Of a stretch of 10,720 bases of DNA, positions 1-7,100 are shown piece after piece; position 1 is the first letter of the stretch; each line of letters begins with the position of its first letter. Source of the DNA: Synergistales bacterium Syner_01 (GTDB lineage: Bacteria > Synergistota > Synergistia > Synergistales > Aminobacteriaceae); contig LVBO01000261.1 in assembly GCA_001604435.1 (NCBI GenBank), forward strand, positions 1 to 10,720, in the 5' to 3' direction. A program made the position numbers and the translations under genes. The notes beneath the pieces were generated by a model, which was not told the DNA's origin, did no database searches, and saw nothing but the letters and a program-made list of their open reading frames with translations.

Positions 1-818
1 GGTTCGGAGAGGGCGGCCTTGAAGCCGTTCATCGCGGCGAACCGCTCCATGCTCTCCGCATCCACCATGTTCTTGCCGTAGATGAGGTCGATCTCTCCTT
101 TTTCGAGAGCAAGCACACGGGTCTGATTGTCCGGAATCACCCGGACGACGATTCTCTTTATTGCGGGTTTCTCTCCCCAGTAGCGTTCGTTTCTGACGAA
201 AACGGCCTTCTGATCCACCGTGTTTTCCGCGAGAATGTACGCTCCGGTGCCGATCAGCCCGGTTACTCCATCTTTCGTGGCGCCGTCCTTCATGCACTTC
301 GGCGAAATGAAGCGCATGGGGCGCGTAACACCCAACTCGACCAACATGGGGAAGTAAGGTTCTTTCAGGCCGATTTTGAGCGTATAGTCGTCGACGGCCT
401 CCACGCTCTCCATGAGCCGCACCATTTCAAGCCATCCGTGGCGCTGGATATTGTCGAGCACGGCGTCGAAATTTGCCTTCGCCGCCGCCGCGTCGAACTT
501 CTCCCCGTCGGTGAAAAAGACGTCCTTGCGAAGATGGAAAGTGTAGACTCTGCCGTCTTCGGAAACATCCCACTTTTCCGCCAACCACGGTTCGATCCCC
601 TTCTCGGTGATCTTGACGAGAGACTCGTACAGCAGATTCTGGGCATACATCTCCCCGGCGTACAGATGCGGGTTCAGATCGCGAATATCCCTGAAATTAA
701 CGTAAACCAGCGTTTCGTCGTCGCGATCCGACGCCGACGCCTCTCCCGGAGAAAACAAAAAGACGATTCCCAGGAGCATGAAGCACACGAACACACAAGA
801 CAACACCCTTCTCAACAT
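1..818 (-). CDS. nikA: NikA-type nickel/metal-chelate ABC transporter substrate-binding protein (N-terminal part, runs off left edge)
   Basis: This is the N-terminal 272 residues of a periplasmic or lipid-free extracytoplasmic binding protein of family SBP_bac_5; the family is about 500-530 residues, so roughly half is visible. It starts at ATG 818 behind a strong AAGGAGG six bases upstream. Residues 1-29 are a signal peptide: basic MLRR, hydrophobic core, ASA before a likely cleavage after residue 29. The mature part follows E. coli NikA closely from memory: LNPHLY (residues 49-53 region), AVLDNIQRHGWLEM (119-132), TRPMRF (165-170), GTGAYIL (190-196), FVRNERYWGEKPAIKRI (207-223). Tyr53, Trp129 and Arg166 line up with NikA Tyr22, Trp100 and Arg137, which contact the chelated metal ligand. 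It is the third gene of an operon with an exporter and an ATP-grasp ligase. NikBCDE would be expected further left, outside the window. Metal specificity (Ni, Co, Zn) cannot be read from the sequence; a peptide ligand is the alternative. Confidence 0.88.
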   Translation of the reverse strand, partial: MLRRVLSCVFVCFMLLGIVFLFSPGEASASDRDDETLVYVNFRDIRDLNPHLYAGEMYAQNLLYESLVKITEKGIEPWLAEKWDVSEDGRVYTFHLRKDVFFTDGEKFDAAAAKANFDAVLDNIQRHGWLEMVRLMESVEAVDDYTLKIGLKEPYFPMLVELGVTRPMRFISPKCMKDGATKDGVTGLIGTGAYILAENTVDQKAVFVRNERYWGEKPAIKRIVVRVIPDNQTRVLALEKGEIDLIYGKNMVDAESMERFAAMNGFKAALSE

Positions 819-843
819 ACGGAACCTCCTTGAAAAGATGAAT

Positions 844-878
844 GGGACCTCCGTCCCGCCTGGAGAGAACACCTCTCC
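844..878 (-). promoter_or_regulatory. Two tandem hairpins in the gap between the MFS gene and nikA-like gene
   Basis: The 72-base gap between the MFS stop and the nikA-like start holds two perfect inverted repeats. One is ggagag/ctctcc (862-867 with 873-878, 5-base loop); the other is gggac/gtccc (844-848 with 853-857, 4-base loop). Neither is followed by a T run, so they do not look like terminators. The ribosome binding site of nikA lies just downstream and is left unpaired. I infer a role in mRNA stability or processing that would let the binding protein be made in excess over the ligase and exporter, as is common for ABC binding proteins. No separate promoter was seen here. Confidence 0.4.
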
Positions 879-890
879 TCTATGAGCGCG

Positions 891-2126
891 TTATGCCGTC
901 CGTTTCCGGCGTGAACGAGACTCCACCGACCGGGCGTGACGCCACAGAAAAACCGAAAAGAGAAGACCGGTCCCGCACAACAGCGAGATAAGCGCCGTCG
1001 CGTTCCAGGTCCACAGCGACGCGGTCAGCGCGCCTCCGGCGGCCCCCGCGATTCCGGCGAAAAGGTAGAACACGCCGAAGCACACCCCTTGCCTGCGCTC
1101 GCCGCCGAGTTCGGGGACCATGCTGATCGCGGGCGGGAAGACGACGAGCGTTCCTATGGTCAGCACTCCGGCCGTCAACAACGGATTGATCGCCATCCCG
1201 AAGATCCGTCCCCAATCCGCCAACAGAAAAAGAAAGGAGACGGACATAAGCCCTAAGCCGACGGCAAGGCGGACCGGCCTTGAGAACAGCCGCACCGCGA
1301 GCGAGGAAACGGGCATCTGAAAAAACGCCCCGAACACGGAAGAGAGCGTGAAGATCGCGGCGACCGAGGCGTCGTTCGGGGAACTCAGAGGCAGCAGCAC
1401 GTACAACTGATTGAACATCAGATAGTACGCCGACATGAAAAACGAGAAGAGGATAAAGTCCCTGTGCGCGAACACAGCCTTCCAATCTTGGAGGATGGGC
1501 AGCGCAGAGGCGTGCTCCGACCCCTCCATGCGGGGTAGATACCGCAACTGGAGCAGCAGGAGCAGGAAGAAAATTCCCGCCGCGACGGCGCAGAGGACGC
1601 CGAATCCGAAGCGAAGCAGAAGCAAACCGAAGAGAGGCCCTCCAAAAGCTCCGACGGCCGTCGTCACGTTCTGCAGCGCGTAAATTCGCTCCCTCTGTCC
1701 GTCGCCCTCCGTCAGACGCGCCATGAGAGCCTGGTAGGCGGGCGTGAAAAGCGCTCCGGCGAACCCCGTCATGAAGGCCGCCGCGACGATGGCCGCGGGG
1801 TGCGTTACCGCGCCGAAGAGACCGAAGCCCGCCACCCTGAGCGCACACCCCGTCATGATGACGGTTTGGTAGTTCAAACGATCCGCCAGCGTGCCTCCTA
1901 CGAGAAATAACCCCTGCTGGCTCAGCATCCGAAACCCCATGACGAATCCCGCGAATCCGGCGGCATACCCTAACCCGTCCGTAATGTACTTGGCGAGGTA
2001 CGGCAACAGCATGTAAAAGCCGAGATTGAATCCCGCGTTGTTCAAAAGCAAAACCTTCACCGACGCCGGGAGCCCGGCGACGAACGAGAGCGTCCCTCTT
2101 CCGGAGAGCGTGTATTCCGCCGCCAT
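891..2126 (-). CDS. MFS transporter, MdtH-like probable small-molecule exporter
   Basis: A 411-residue major facilitator protein, matching the usual length of about 400 with around 12 hydrophobic segments and a basic C-terminal tail (SRSRRKRTA). The N-terminal half shows motif A, GGTLADRL (residues 77-84), in the loop after the second membrane segment, and a GFAGALFTPAYQAL stretch (121-134). These resemble the E. coli MdtH region GGAIADRF / GLGGTLFDPPRSAL, placing it among drug/proton antiporters, so export is likelier than import. ATG 2126 is chosen because GGAG (2135-2138) sits 8 bases upstream. A GTG at 2132 overlaps the ligase stop as GTGA but would have almost no spacing to the Shine-Dalgarno. 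Either way it is translationally coupled to the ATP-grasp gene. From context it may export the ligase product, as BacE follows BacD in bacilysin clusters and CntE exports staphylopine. The substrate itself is not readable from the sequence. Confidence 0.85.
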   Translation of the reverse strand: MAAEYTLSGRGTLSFVAGLPASVKVLLLNNAGFNLGFYMLLPYLAKYITDGLGYAAGFAGFVMGFRMLSQQGLFLVGGTLADRLNYQTVIMTGCALRVAGFGLFGAVTHPAAIVAAAFMTGFAGALFTPAYQALMARLTEGDGQRERIYALQNVTTAVGAFGGPLFGLLLLRFGFGVLCAVAAGIFFLLLLLQLRYLPRMEGSEHASALPILQDWKAVFAHRDFILFSFFMSAYYLMFNQLYVLLPLSSPNDASVAAIFTLSSVFGAFFQMPVSSLAVRLFSRPVRLAVGLGLMSVSFLFLLADWGRIFGMAINPLLTAGVLTIGTLVVFPPAISMVPELGGERRQGVCFGVFYLFAGIAGAAGGALTASLWTWNATALISLLCGTGLLFSVFLWRHARSVESRSRRKRTA

Positions 2127-2128
2127 GA

Positions 2129-3394
2129 TCACATCTCCGGCTTTATTATTGGTTCGAGCTTGGAGAGAGCGGAAGAAGCGGCTTGCGCGGCGTTCGGCCC
2201 CTCCATATCCTCCGCGACAACGTAGCCGAGATAGCAGTCGTTGTCGTCGCTTCCGGTCGCTCTGCTCCCCTCGGGGGAGAGAACGTAGCGAACCACGCCC
2301 GGACTGGTCGCCATCTCATGCTCGCCGCTCCAACCGGAGAGAATTCCCGTTTGCCCGGGAAGCACGAAGGCGACCGCCGCGCTCTTCGGACGCTCTCTTT
2401 CCTTGCCGACGAGTTCGGGTTCCTCGCCGAGAGCGAGTTGGATCATCTGCGACAGAGGGCTGACGCCGATCGTCCGCTCGACGAGTTCGGATATATAGTT
2501 TCCGCCGATGCGGGGATTGATTTCTATAATCCGCGGTCCTTCGGGCGTCGCGCGAACTTCCACATGAGCGACCCCGTGGACGTAGCCGACTGCTTCGAGC
2601 GCGGACGCGACGCACTCCCGCACGGAGCGCTCCTCATCCTGCGCCATGCGGGCGGGAAACATATGGCCCGTCTCCACGACGCCGCTCTTTCCGCCGAGTT
2701 GCTTATCCGTGACGCCAAGGATATGCACCTCTCCGCCGACGACGCAACACTCCGCGCTGAATTCTTCTCCTCGGAGGAACTCTTCGACCAGGGCGCCGCG
2801 GAAGCGCTCGCGCCCGCGCGTATTCTCTCGAAGCGACAACACCGAGGAAACCGCCTCTTTCATCGCTTCCACGGTCTCCACCTTCCGGACCAGGGCGCTG
2901 CCGTTCATGTCGGCGGGCTTGACGATGGCGGGAAGGCCCGTAACGGCCGCGATAGCTTCCGAATCATCCGGCGAAAGCGCCAGGGCGAAACGGGGAGAAG
3001 GAACTCCTTTGGACGCATGCGTTCGACGCATGAAGTATTTGTTCACGGAACGGGATACCGACTCGACCGGATTGGAAGGCAAGGAGAGCGCCGAAGCCGC
3101 CTCCGCGGCCGCTTCGATGTAGTAGTCGCAGCTTGTGATCACCCCGTCCACCGGGCGTCTGCTTCGTACGTCCTCGCATGCGCGGAGCAAATCCGACAGG
3201 CTGTTCGTATCGCAAACGACAATTTCGTCGGCGAGTTCCAAAACGGGGTGCTCGCCTCCGGAAGGCGCGTACTTTCGATAAAACTCCGGATCCCGGGTCA
3301 CTAGAAGAAAACGGTGTCCCATCTCTTGTATTTTGCGAGGGAGCAACATCCCGGACGCAAAACACCAACTTTCGATCATCAGCAAGGTCTTCAA
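2129..3394 (-). CDS. ATP-grasp ligase, L-amino-acid ligase (BacD/LAL)-like
   Basis: A 421-residue cytosolic ATP-grasp enzyme; these activate a carboxylate as acyl phosphate with ATP and join it to an amine. The layout is an N-terminal Rossmann-like part (1-110), an ATP-grasp fold (about 118-325) and a C-terminal lobe (335-421) as in LAL enzymes. Visible motifs are LPAIVKPADMNGS (154-166, ATP-phosphate Lys159), EEF (204-206), GEEFSAE (209-215), VTDK and ETGHMFPA (228-248) and HVEV (277-280). EINPRIGG (291-298) holds Mg-binding Glu291 and Asn293 plus Arg295. The start is TTG 3394: AGAGAGGAG ends seven bases before it, and homologous proteins begin about here. An in-frame ATG at 3439 would add a Cys-rich leader but has no ribosome binding site. 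The gene is first in the operon and its TGA overlaps the MFS start region. Substrates are unknown; a dipeptide-like metal chelator or an antimicrobial dipeptide are the two ideas that fit. Confidence 0.85.
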   Translation of the reverse strand: MKTLLMIESWCFASGMLLPRKIQEMGHRFLLVTRDPEFYRKYAPSGGEHPVLELADEIVVCDTNSLSDLLRACEDVRSRRPVDGVITSCDYYIEAAAEAASALSLPSNPVESVSRSVNKYFMRRTHASKGVPSPRFALALSPDDSEAIAAVTGLPAIVKPADMNGSALVRKVETVEAMKEAVSSVLSLRENTRGRERFRGALVEEFLRGEEFSAECCVVGGEVHILGVTDKQLGGKSGVVETGHMFPARMAQDEERSVRECVASALEAVGYVHGVAHVEVRATPEGPRIIEINPRIGGNYISELVERTIGVSPLSQMIQLALGEEPELVGKERERPKSAAVAFVLPGQTGILSGWSGEHEMATSPGVVRYVLSPEGSRATGSDDNDCYLGYVVAEDMEGPNAAQAASSALSKLEPIIKPEM

Positions 3395-3509
3395 CCAAAA
3401 ACTCCTCTCTCGACCGGTCGTGCAGACGCAACACGACATTTGTACCGGAACGTGGAGACGTTCCGGAGAAGTTTGAACCCACAAACTATAAACAACTTAG
3501 TTCTATGGG
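3395..3509 (-). promoter_or_regulatory. Structured 5' leader of the ligase-exporter-nikA operon
   Basis: About 115 transcribed bases lie between the predicted start point and the TTG codon. They contain three inverted repeats in a row: agtttg/caaact (3470-3475 with 3482-3487), a perfect 9-bp stem ccggaacgt/acgttccgg (3445-3453 with 3458-3466, loop ggag), and a 10-bp palindrome cgaccggtcg (3411-3420) touching the Shine-Dalgarno. None has a T run after it. I know of no riboswitch matching this. They could be a metal-responsive leader, a repressor operator or a translational control element next to the ribosome binding site. Confidence 0.5.
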
Positions 3510-3515
3510 TCTAAC

Positions 3516-3544
3516 TTTATACAGGCGAAATGAACATCTGTCAA
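3516..3544 (-). promoter_or_regulatory. Near-consensus sigma-70-type promoter of the ligase-exporter-nikA operon
   Basis: On the minus strand a perfect -35 TTGACA (3544-3539) and a -10 TATAAA (3521-3516, five of six) are separated by exactly 17 bases. Transcription should begin near 3509 and run into the ATP-grasp gene. A second copy of the -10 sequence in inverted orientation (3487-3492) lies 23 bases downstream and could form a dyad with it. No NikR box (GTATGA-N16-TCATAC) or Fur/Zur consensus is visible. Confidence 0.75.
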
Positions 3545-3975
3545 GAGGGTGCTCCGACAGAGGGTGCCCCGCACACTGCGACGAGTCCCTGCCGCATCGC
3601 CATAATCAATTCTCCGAAGGCAACGGTGAGGTCGTTTCGCCGAGCGCTCCGATCACGTGCGGGGTGCGGATTTACATCGTCGGAGGAGAGGATGGTGCGT
3701 TTGGATTTCGTGACCTGACCGACCCTCCACTCTCAGCTGTTGACATGGACGAGGCCATTCTTCTCGAGCTCCGGAGTCGCCCGCTCCTTGAACGGTCCGT
3801 CGAGAATCCGGTCGGCGTGCTCGTACCCCTGCATCGAAAAGGGGATGACCACGGAGAATCTGGTCCTGTCCCGAGAGGCTCATGTCGATAATGCCTATGA
3901 TGACCTGCTCCGGAACGTACGGGGGAATCCCGGGAGCAGTGTTCGGGTACGGAACGCTCTTGAATCCGCCCGAAA
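3541..3975 (-). pseudogene. dctP: Decayed TRAP transporter substrate-binding protein (dctP) fragment
   Basis: No intact frame exists, but translated pieces line up in order with the DctP family. In one frame GGFKSVPYPNTAPG and EQVIIGIIDMSLSG (about 3970-3869) match the family's 'vfPNsqlG ... EqvqlGtiDMals'. After a frameshift near 3860-3870, a second frame reads RFSVVIPFSMQGYEHADRIL, DGPFKERATPELEKNGL and EWRVGQVTKSKRTILSSDDV, matching the 'PF..rdyehadrvldG' and 'wGFRqvTnsKRPI.spdDV' blocks. That frame has an in-frame TGA at 3735-3733, where the family often has Trp. Further on it reads VAFGELIMAMRQGLV (about 3627-3582), the 'maFGELytALqqGvVDG' block, after an internal deletion. The secretion signal, about 50 N-terminal residues and about 100 C-terminal residues are gone, and no dctQM follows. 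It would once have fed a carboxylate TRAP importer. Confidence 0.8.
3544..3567. repeat. 9-bp direct repeat next to the operon -35 box
   Basis: agagggtgc occurs at 3544-3552 and 3559-3567, separated by tccgac (15-base period). The pair touches the upstream edge of the -35 element, where an activator would bind, and also lies at the broken end of the dctP relic. It could be a regulator site or a scar of the rearrangement. Confidence 0.45.
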
Positions 3976-4109
3976 AGCCCGCAGGCGTCCGGGGCCGGAG
4001 GAAAAACGGCACAGATTATGCCTACAGATAAAAGGGCATTTCATAAAATACTCGTTTTTGTTTTCAGCATTGAGAGTGTACTTATCATGACGATCTAGCT
4101 TTCTCCTGT
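3976..4109. other. AT-richer non-coding stretch, nothing recognised
   Basis: Between the dctP relic and the terminator I see no supported gene, RNA or repeat. The original dctP start and signal peptide would have been here, but the sequence is too short and does not encode one. Tiny minus-strand frames beginning at 4088 and 4046 lack a properly spaced ribosome binding site. Confidence 0.5.
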
Positions 4110-4153
4110 AAAAAGGGAGCGTTCCGGAAAAACTCCAGGAACGCTCCCTTTTT
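4110..4153 (-). terminator. Strong intrinsic terminator after the hybrid kinase gene
   Basis: A perfect 16-bp inverted repeat, including the A and T tracts (4110-4125 with 4138-4153), encloses a 12-base loop. The core is GGGAGCGTTCC/GGAACGCTCCC, flanked by A5 and T5. Read on the minus strand it ends in a U run 43 bases after the kinase stop codon. The symmetry makes it able to work in both directions. It isolates the kinase from the dctP relic and the ligase operon. Confidence 0.92.
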
Positions 4154-4195
4154 CGTATGCTCCGGCTCAAGACGGGGAGAACGCACCCCGCGGAC

Positions 4196-7100
4196 TCACT
4201 CCGGGGGGCGCAGCGTTCGCAGCATCCTTTCGATTTCGTCCTTCAACGCACAATATTCCGCATGCATCTTTTCCCGAAGAGCGGAGAGGAGCTTCGCATC
4301 GCCGCCTTTGGCTGCGCGTTCGAATTGGAGGGCCGCTTCCCGTAGCGCTTCGCCCCCGATGTTTCCCGCCACTCCTTTGATCGTATGGGCATTCCTCCCG
4401 GAGAGTGCGAAATCACCCGTTCGGAGACTCTTCTCCAGGGCGTTCATGGCTTCCGGCATCTCCTTGAGGAAGGCTTCCATAATGAGGCCGGCCGTTTCCT
4501 CGTCGCCGAGGCGTTCCACAAGATCGTCGAAATTGAATGTGCGCGCTCCCGCTTGCGCACTGCATGTTCTTGGAATGCCTTGCGCCGGGGCCGCGTTTGC
4601 GCAGAGCCGGCGCTCGAGCTCGCAAAGAAGCTCCGCCGGCCTGATGGGTTTGGTGATGTATCCGTTCATTCCTGCGAGCATGCACGCTTCTCTGTCGCTT
4701 TGGAGCGCATGGGCCGTCATCGCGACCACCGGCACGTCCGGGTTGCGCACATCGGACCCACCTGCCCGTATCGCCCGGGTCGCCGCCAGGCCGTCCATTA
4801 CCGGCATCTGAAGGTCCATCAGCACAAGGTCGTACTCCTTCGAGCGCAGCGCTTCCAAAGCTTCCAGGCCGTTTTCGGCCGAATCGGCGCTCACCCCCGC
4901 CTTCTTCAGAAGCGCAAGCGCCACCTGCCGATTTACGGCATTGTCCTCGACGAGCAGGATACGCGCACGTTCCCTGCAGGAAAGAAGCCATGAGGAAGGC
5001 TCCTCTCCTTTCTCGTGAACAACGGAAGATACGGAGCGTCCAAGGGCGATCGCGGAGAGCGCCGCGGCAAGCTCGGCGCTCTGGACCGGCTTCATCAGCG
5101 CATAGCCTCGTTCTCCGTCGGGAGGCTCGATACCGTGCCGTATTCCGAGGGGAAGCAGCGTGATGAGAACGGTTTCCGAGAGACTCTCGTCATTCATGAT
5201 CGCATCCCCGAGCGAATACTCTCCTGAACGGCCTGAATCCGCGTCGAGCACCACCCTGAACGGATCCTCGTCCGAAGCCGCGCGCCGCAGAGCGTCGAGC
5301 GCCTCCGTCCTCGAAGAAGCGATGACTCTCATGCCCCAGAACTCGAACTGGCGCAAGAAAAAAGCTCGCGAGGTCTCGTTGCCGTCGATGACAAGAATAC
5401 GGAGGCCCTCCGCTCCTTCGGGAGCTTCCGGCGCTTCCGCGCCGGCGCCGAGTTTTTTGAATGGAAGCACAAACCAGAACGTGGAGCCGTTTCCGTGTTC
5501 GCTCTCCACACCGATGGAACCGCTCATTCTTTCCACAAGATGCTTCGATATGGCCAAACCAAGGCCTGTTCCTCCGTACCGGCGTGTCGTCGAAGCGTCG
5601 AGCTGGGTGAACTTGGTGAAGAGAAGCGCCATTTTTTCTCCGGGGATACCGATTCCCGTATCCCGCACCGAAAAACGTATCCACACCGTTTCCCCGGTTT
5701 CGGACTCTTTCGCCACCGAGATCACCGTTTCGCCCTTCTGCGTGAACTTCACCGCGTTGCTTCCGAGATTCATCAGTATCTGCCGGAGCCGCACGGGATC
5801 TCCGCGCACCTTCGACGGAAGCGCGGGCTCGACGCCGCAGGCGAGTTCAATACCTTTCGTATAGGCTTGAAGCGCAAGCGTTCCCGCAAAGCCCTCCACA
5901 ATATTCCTCAGGTCGAAATCCACAACTTCGAGTTCGAGCTTTCCCGCTTCGATCTTCGCGAAGTCGAGGATTTCGTTGATCAGGAAGAGCAGCGTTTCCG
6001 CGCTCGCCCTAACGGTCTCGGCCTGGCGGCGCTGTTCGGAGGAAAGCGGGGAGTCGAGCAGTAGTTCGGTAAACCCGATCACCGCGTTGATCGGCGTGCG
6101 GATCTCGTGGCTTACGTTCGCAAGGAAGGCGCTTTTCGCTTCGTTCGCCGCTTCCGCCTTGAGCGCCATCTCCTTGGCGAGCGCCGTCTGCCGTTCCAGT
6201 TCACGGTTGCTCTCGCTCAACTCCTCCGTCCGCAACGCAACCAGCCTGTCGAGCTCGTCGCGGTGTACGCGGAGCTCCTCTTCGATTTTTTTCGTCTCCG
6301 TGATATCCATCGCGATCTCGAGGCGGACATATTTTCGGTCGGTCCAGCGAATCGCGGAGTCGCGACAGTCGTACCATCGTTTCGTCCGATGATTGAATAC
6401 CTGCCAGCGACGTACTCCTGCCGGCTCCCCGTTCCCATCGAGAAGAGGCGCTTCGGAACAGAAGGGACAGGGTCCCTCCTGTCCGCTCTGGATAGCCTCC
6501 CAGCATCTCCTGCCGACGACGTCGCCGAATATTTTTTTGCCGAAATCGTTGATCATCAAAATCTCGAACGTGTCGATATCGGTCACGAAGACAAGGGCGT
6601 CGATGCTGTTGAGTACGGCGAGAAGGCGCTGCTCGCTCTCCATGACCGCCTGCGTCGCCTCCTTCTCCTTCGTCACGTCGATATGCGCCACAACGGCGCC
6701 TCCTTCGGGAGAGAGAAGCGGGGTCACGCGCATCAGGAACCAGCGATTCTCGCCGGGTGCGTGGCATGGGTACTCCATCTCGAACGATTCGGAACGGCCG
6801 GAGAGGACGGAGCGGATTCCCGCCATGGCTCTTTGCGCGTCTCTGTAGTCCTCCGTATCCGAGGAACAGGCGCAGGCGGCGAAGTAGTTCGCCCCCGTAT
6901 CGAGCGTTCGGAAGTCCTTCGCCTGGTTCTCCCTCGCGAAGATACGCCACGTTTCGTTGATCGCGAGCATGTTCCCCTCCCGATCGAGCACCGCGATGCT
7001 CGCGTCGAGAGAGTCGAGCACCGCTTCCCGGAGCATGTCGGAACGCCGGCGTTCCTCTTCGCTCTTCTTCACAAGGGTGAGATCGACGAACGTCAGCACC

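Noticed and set aside
880..1848. Second minus-strand frame of 322 codons over the MFS gene
   Set aside because: Low-complexity Arg/Gly-rich translation; the overlapping frame encodes a clear membrane transporter.
2183..3304. Plus-strand frame of 373 codons over the ATP-grasp gene
   Set aside because: Antisense shadow; the ATP-grasp motifs on the minus strand are unmistakable.
3445..3466. Leader hairpin as an attenuator terminator
   Set aside because: The 9-bp stem is perfect, but no T run follows on either strand.
3653..4012. Intact 119-codon minus-strand hypothetical gene
   Set aside because: Only its first half resembles DctP; the rest is out of frame relative to the family, so it is part of the pseudogene rather than a gene.
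4041..4088. Short minus-strand peptide frame with AGGAG upstream
   Set aside because: The AGGAG lies about 14 bases from the ATG, too far to act, and the 15-residue peptide has no recognisable features.
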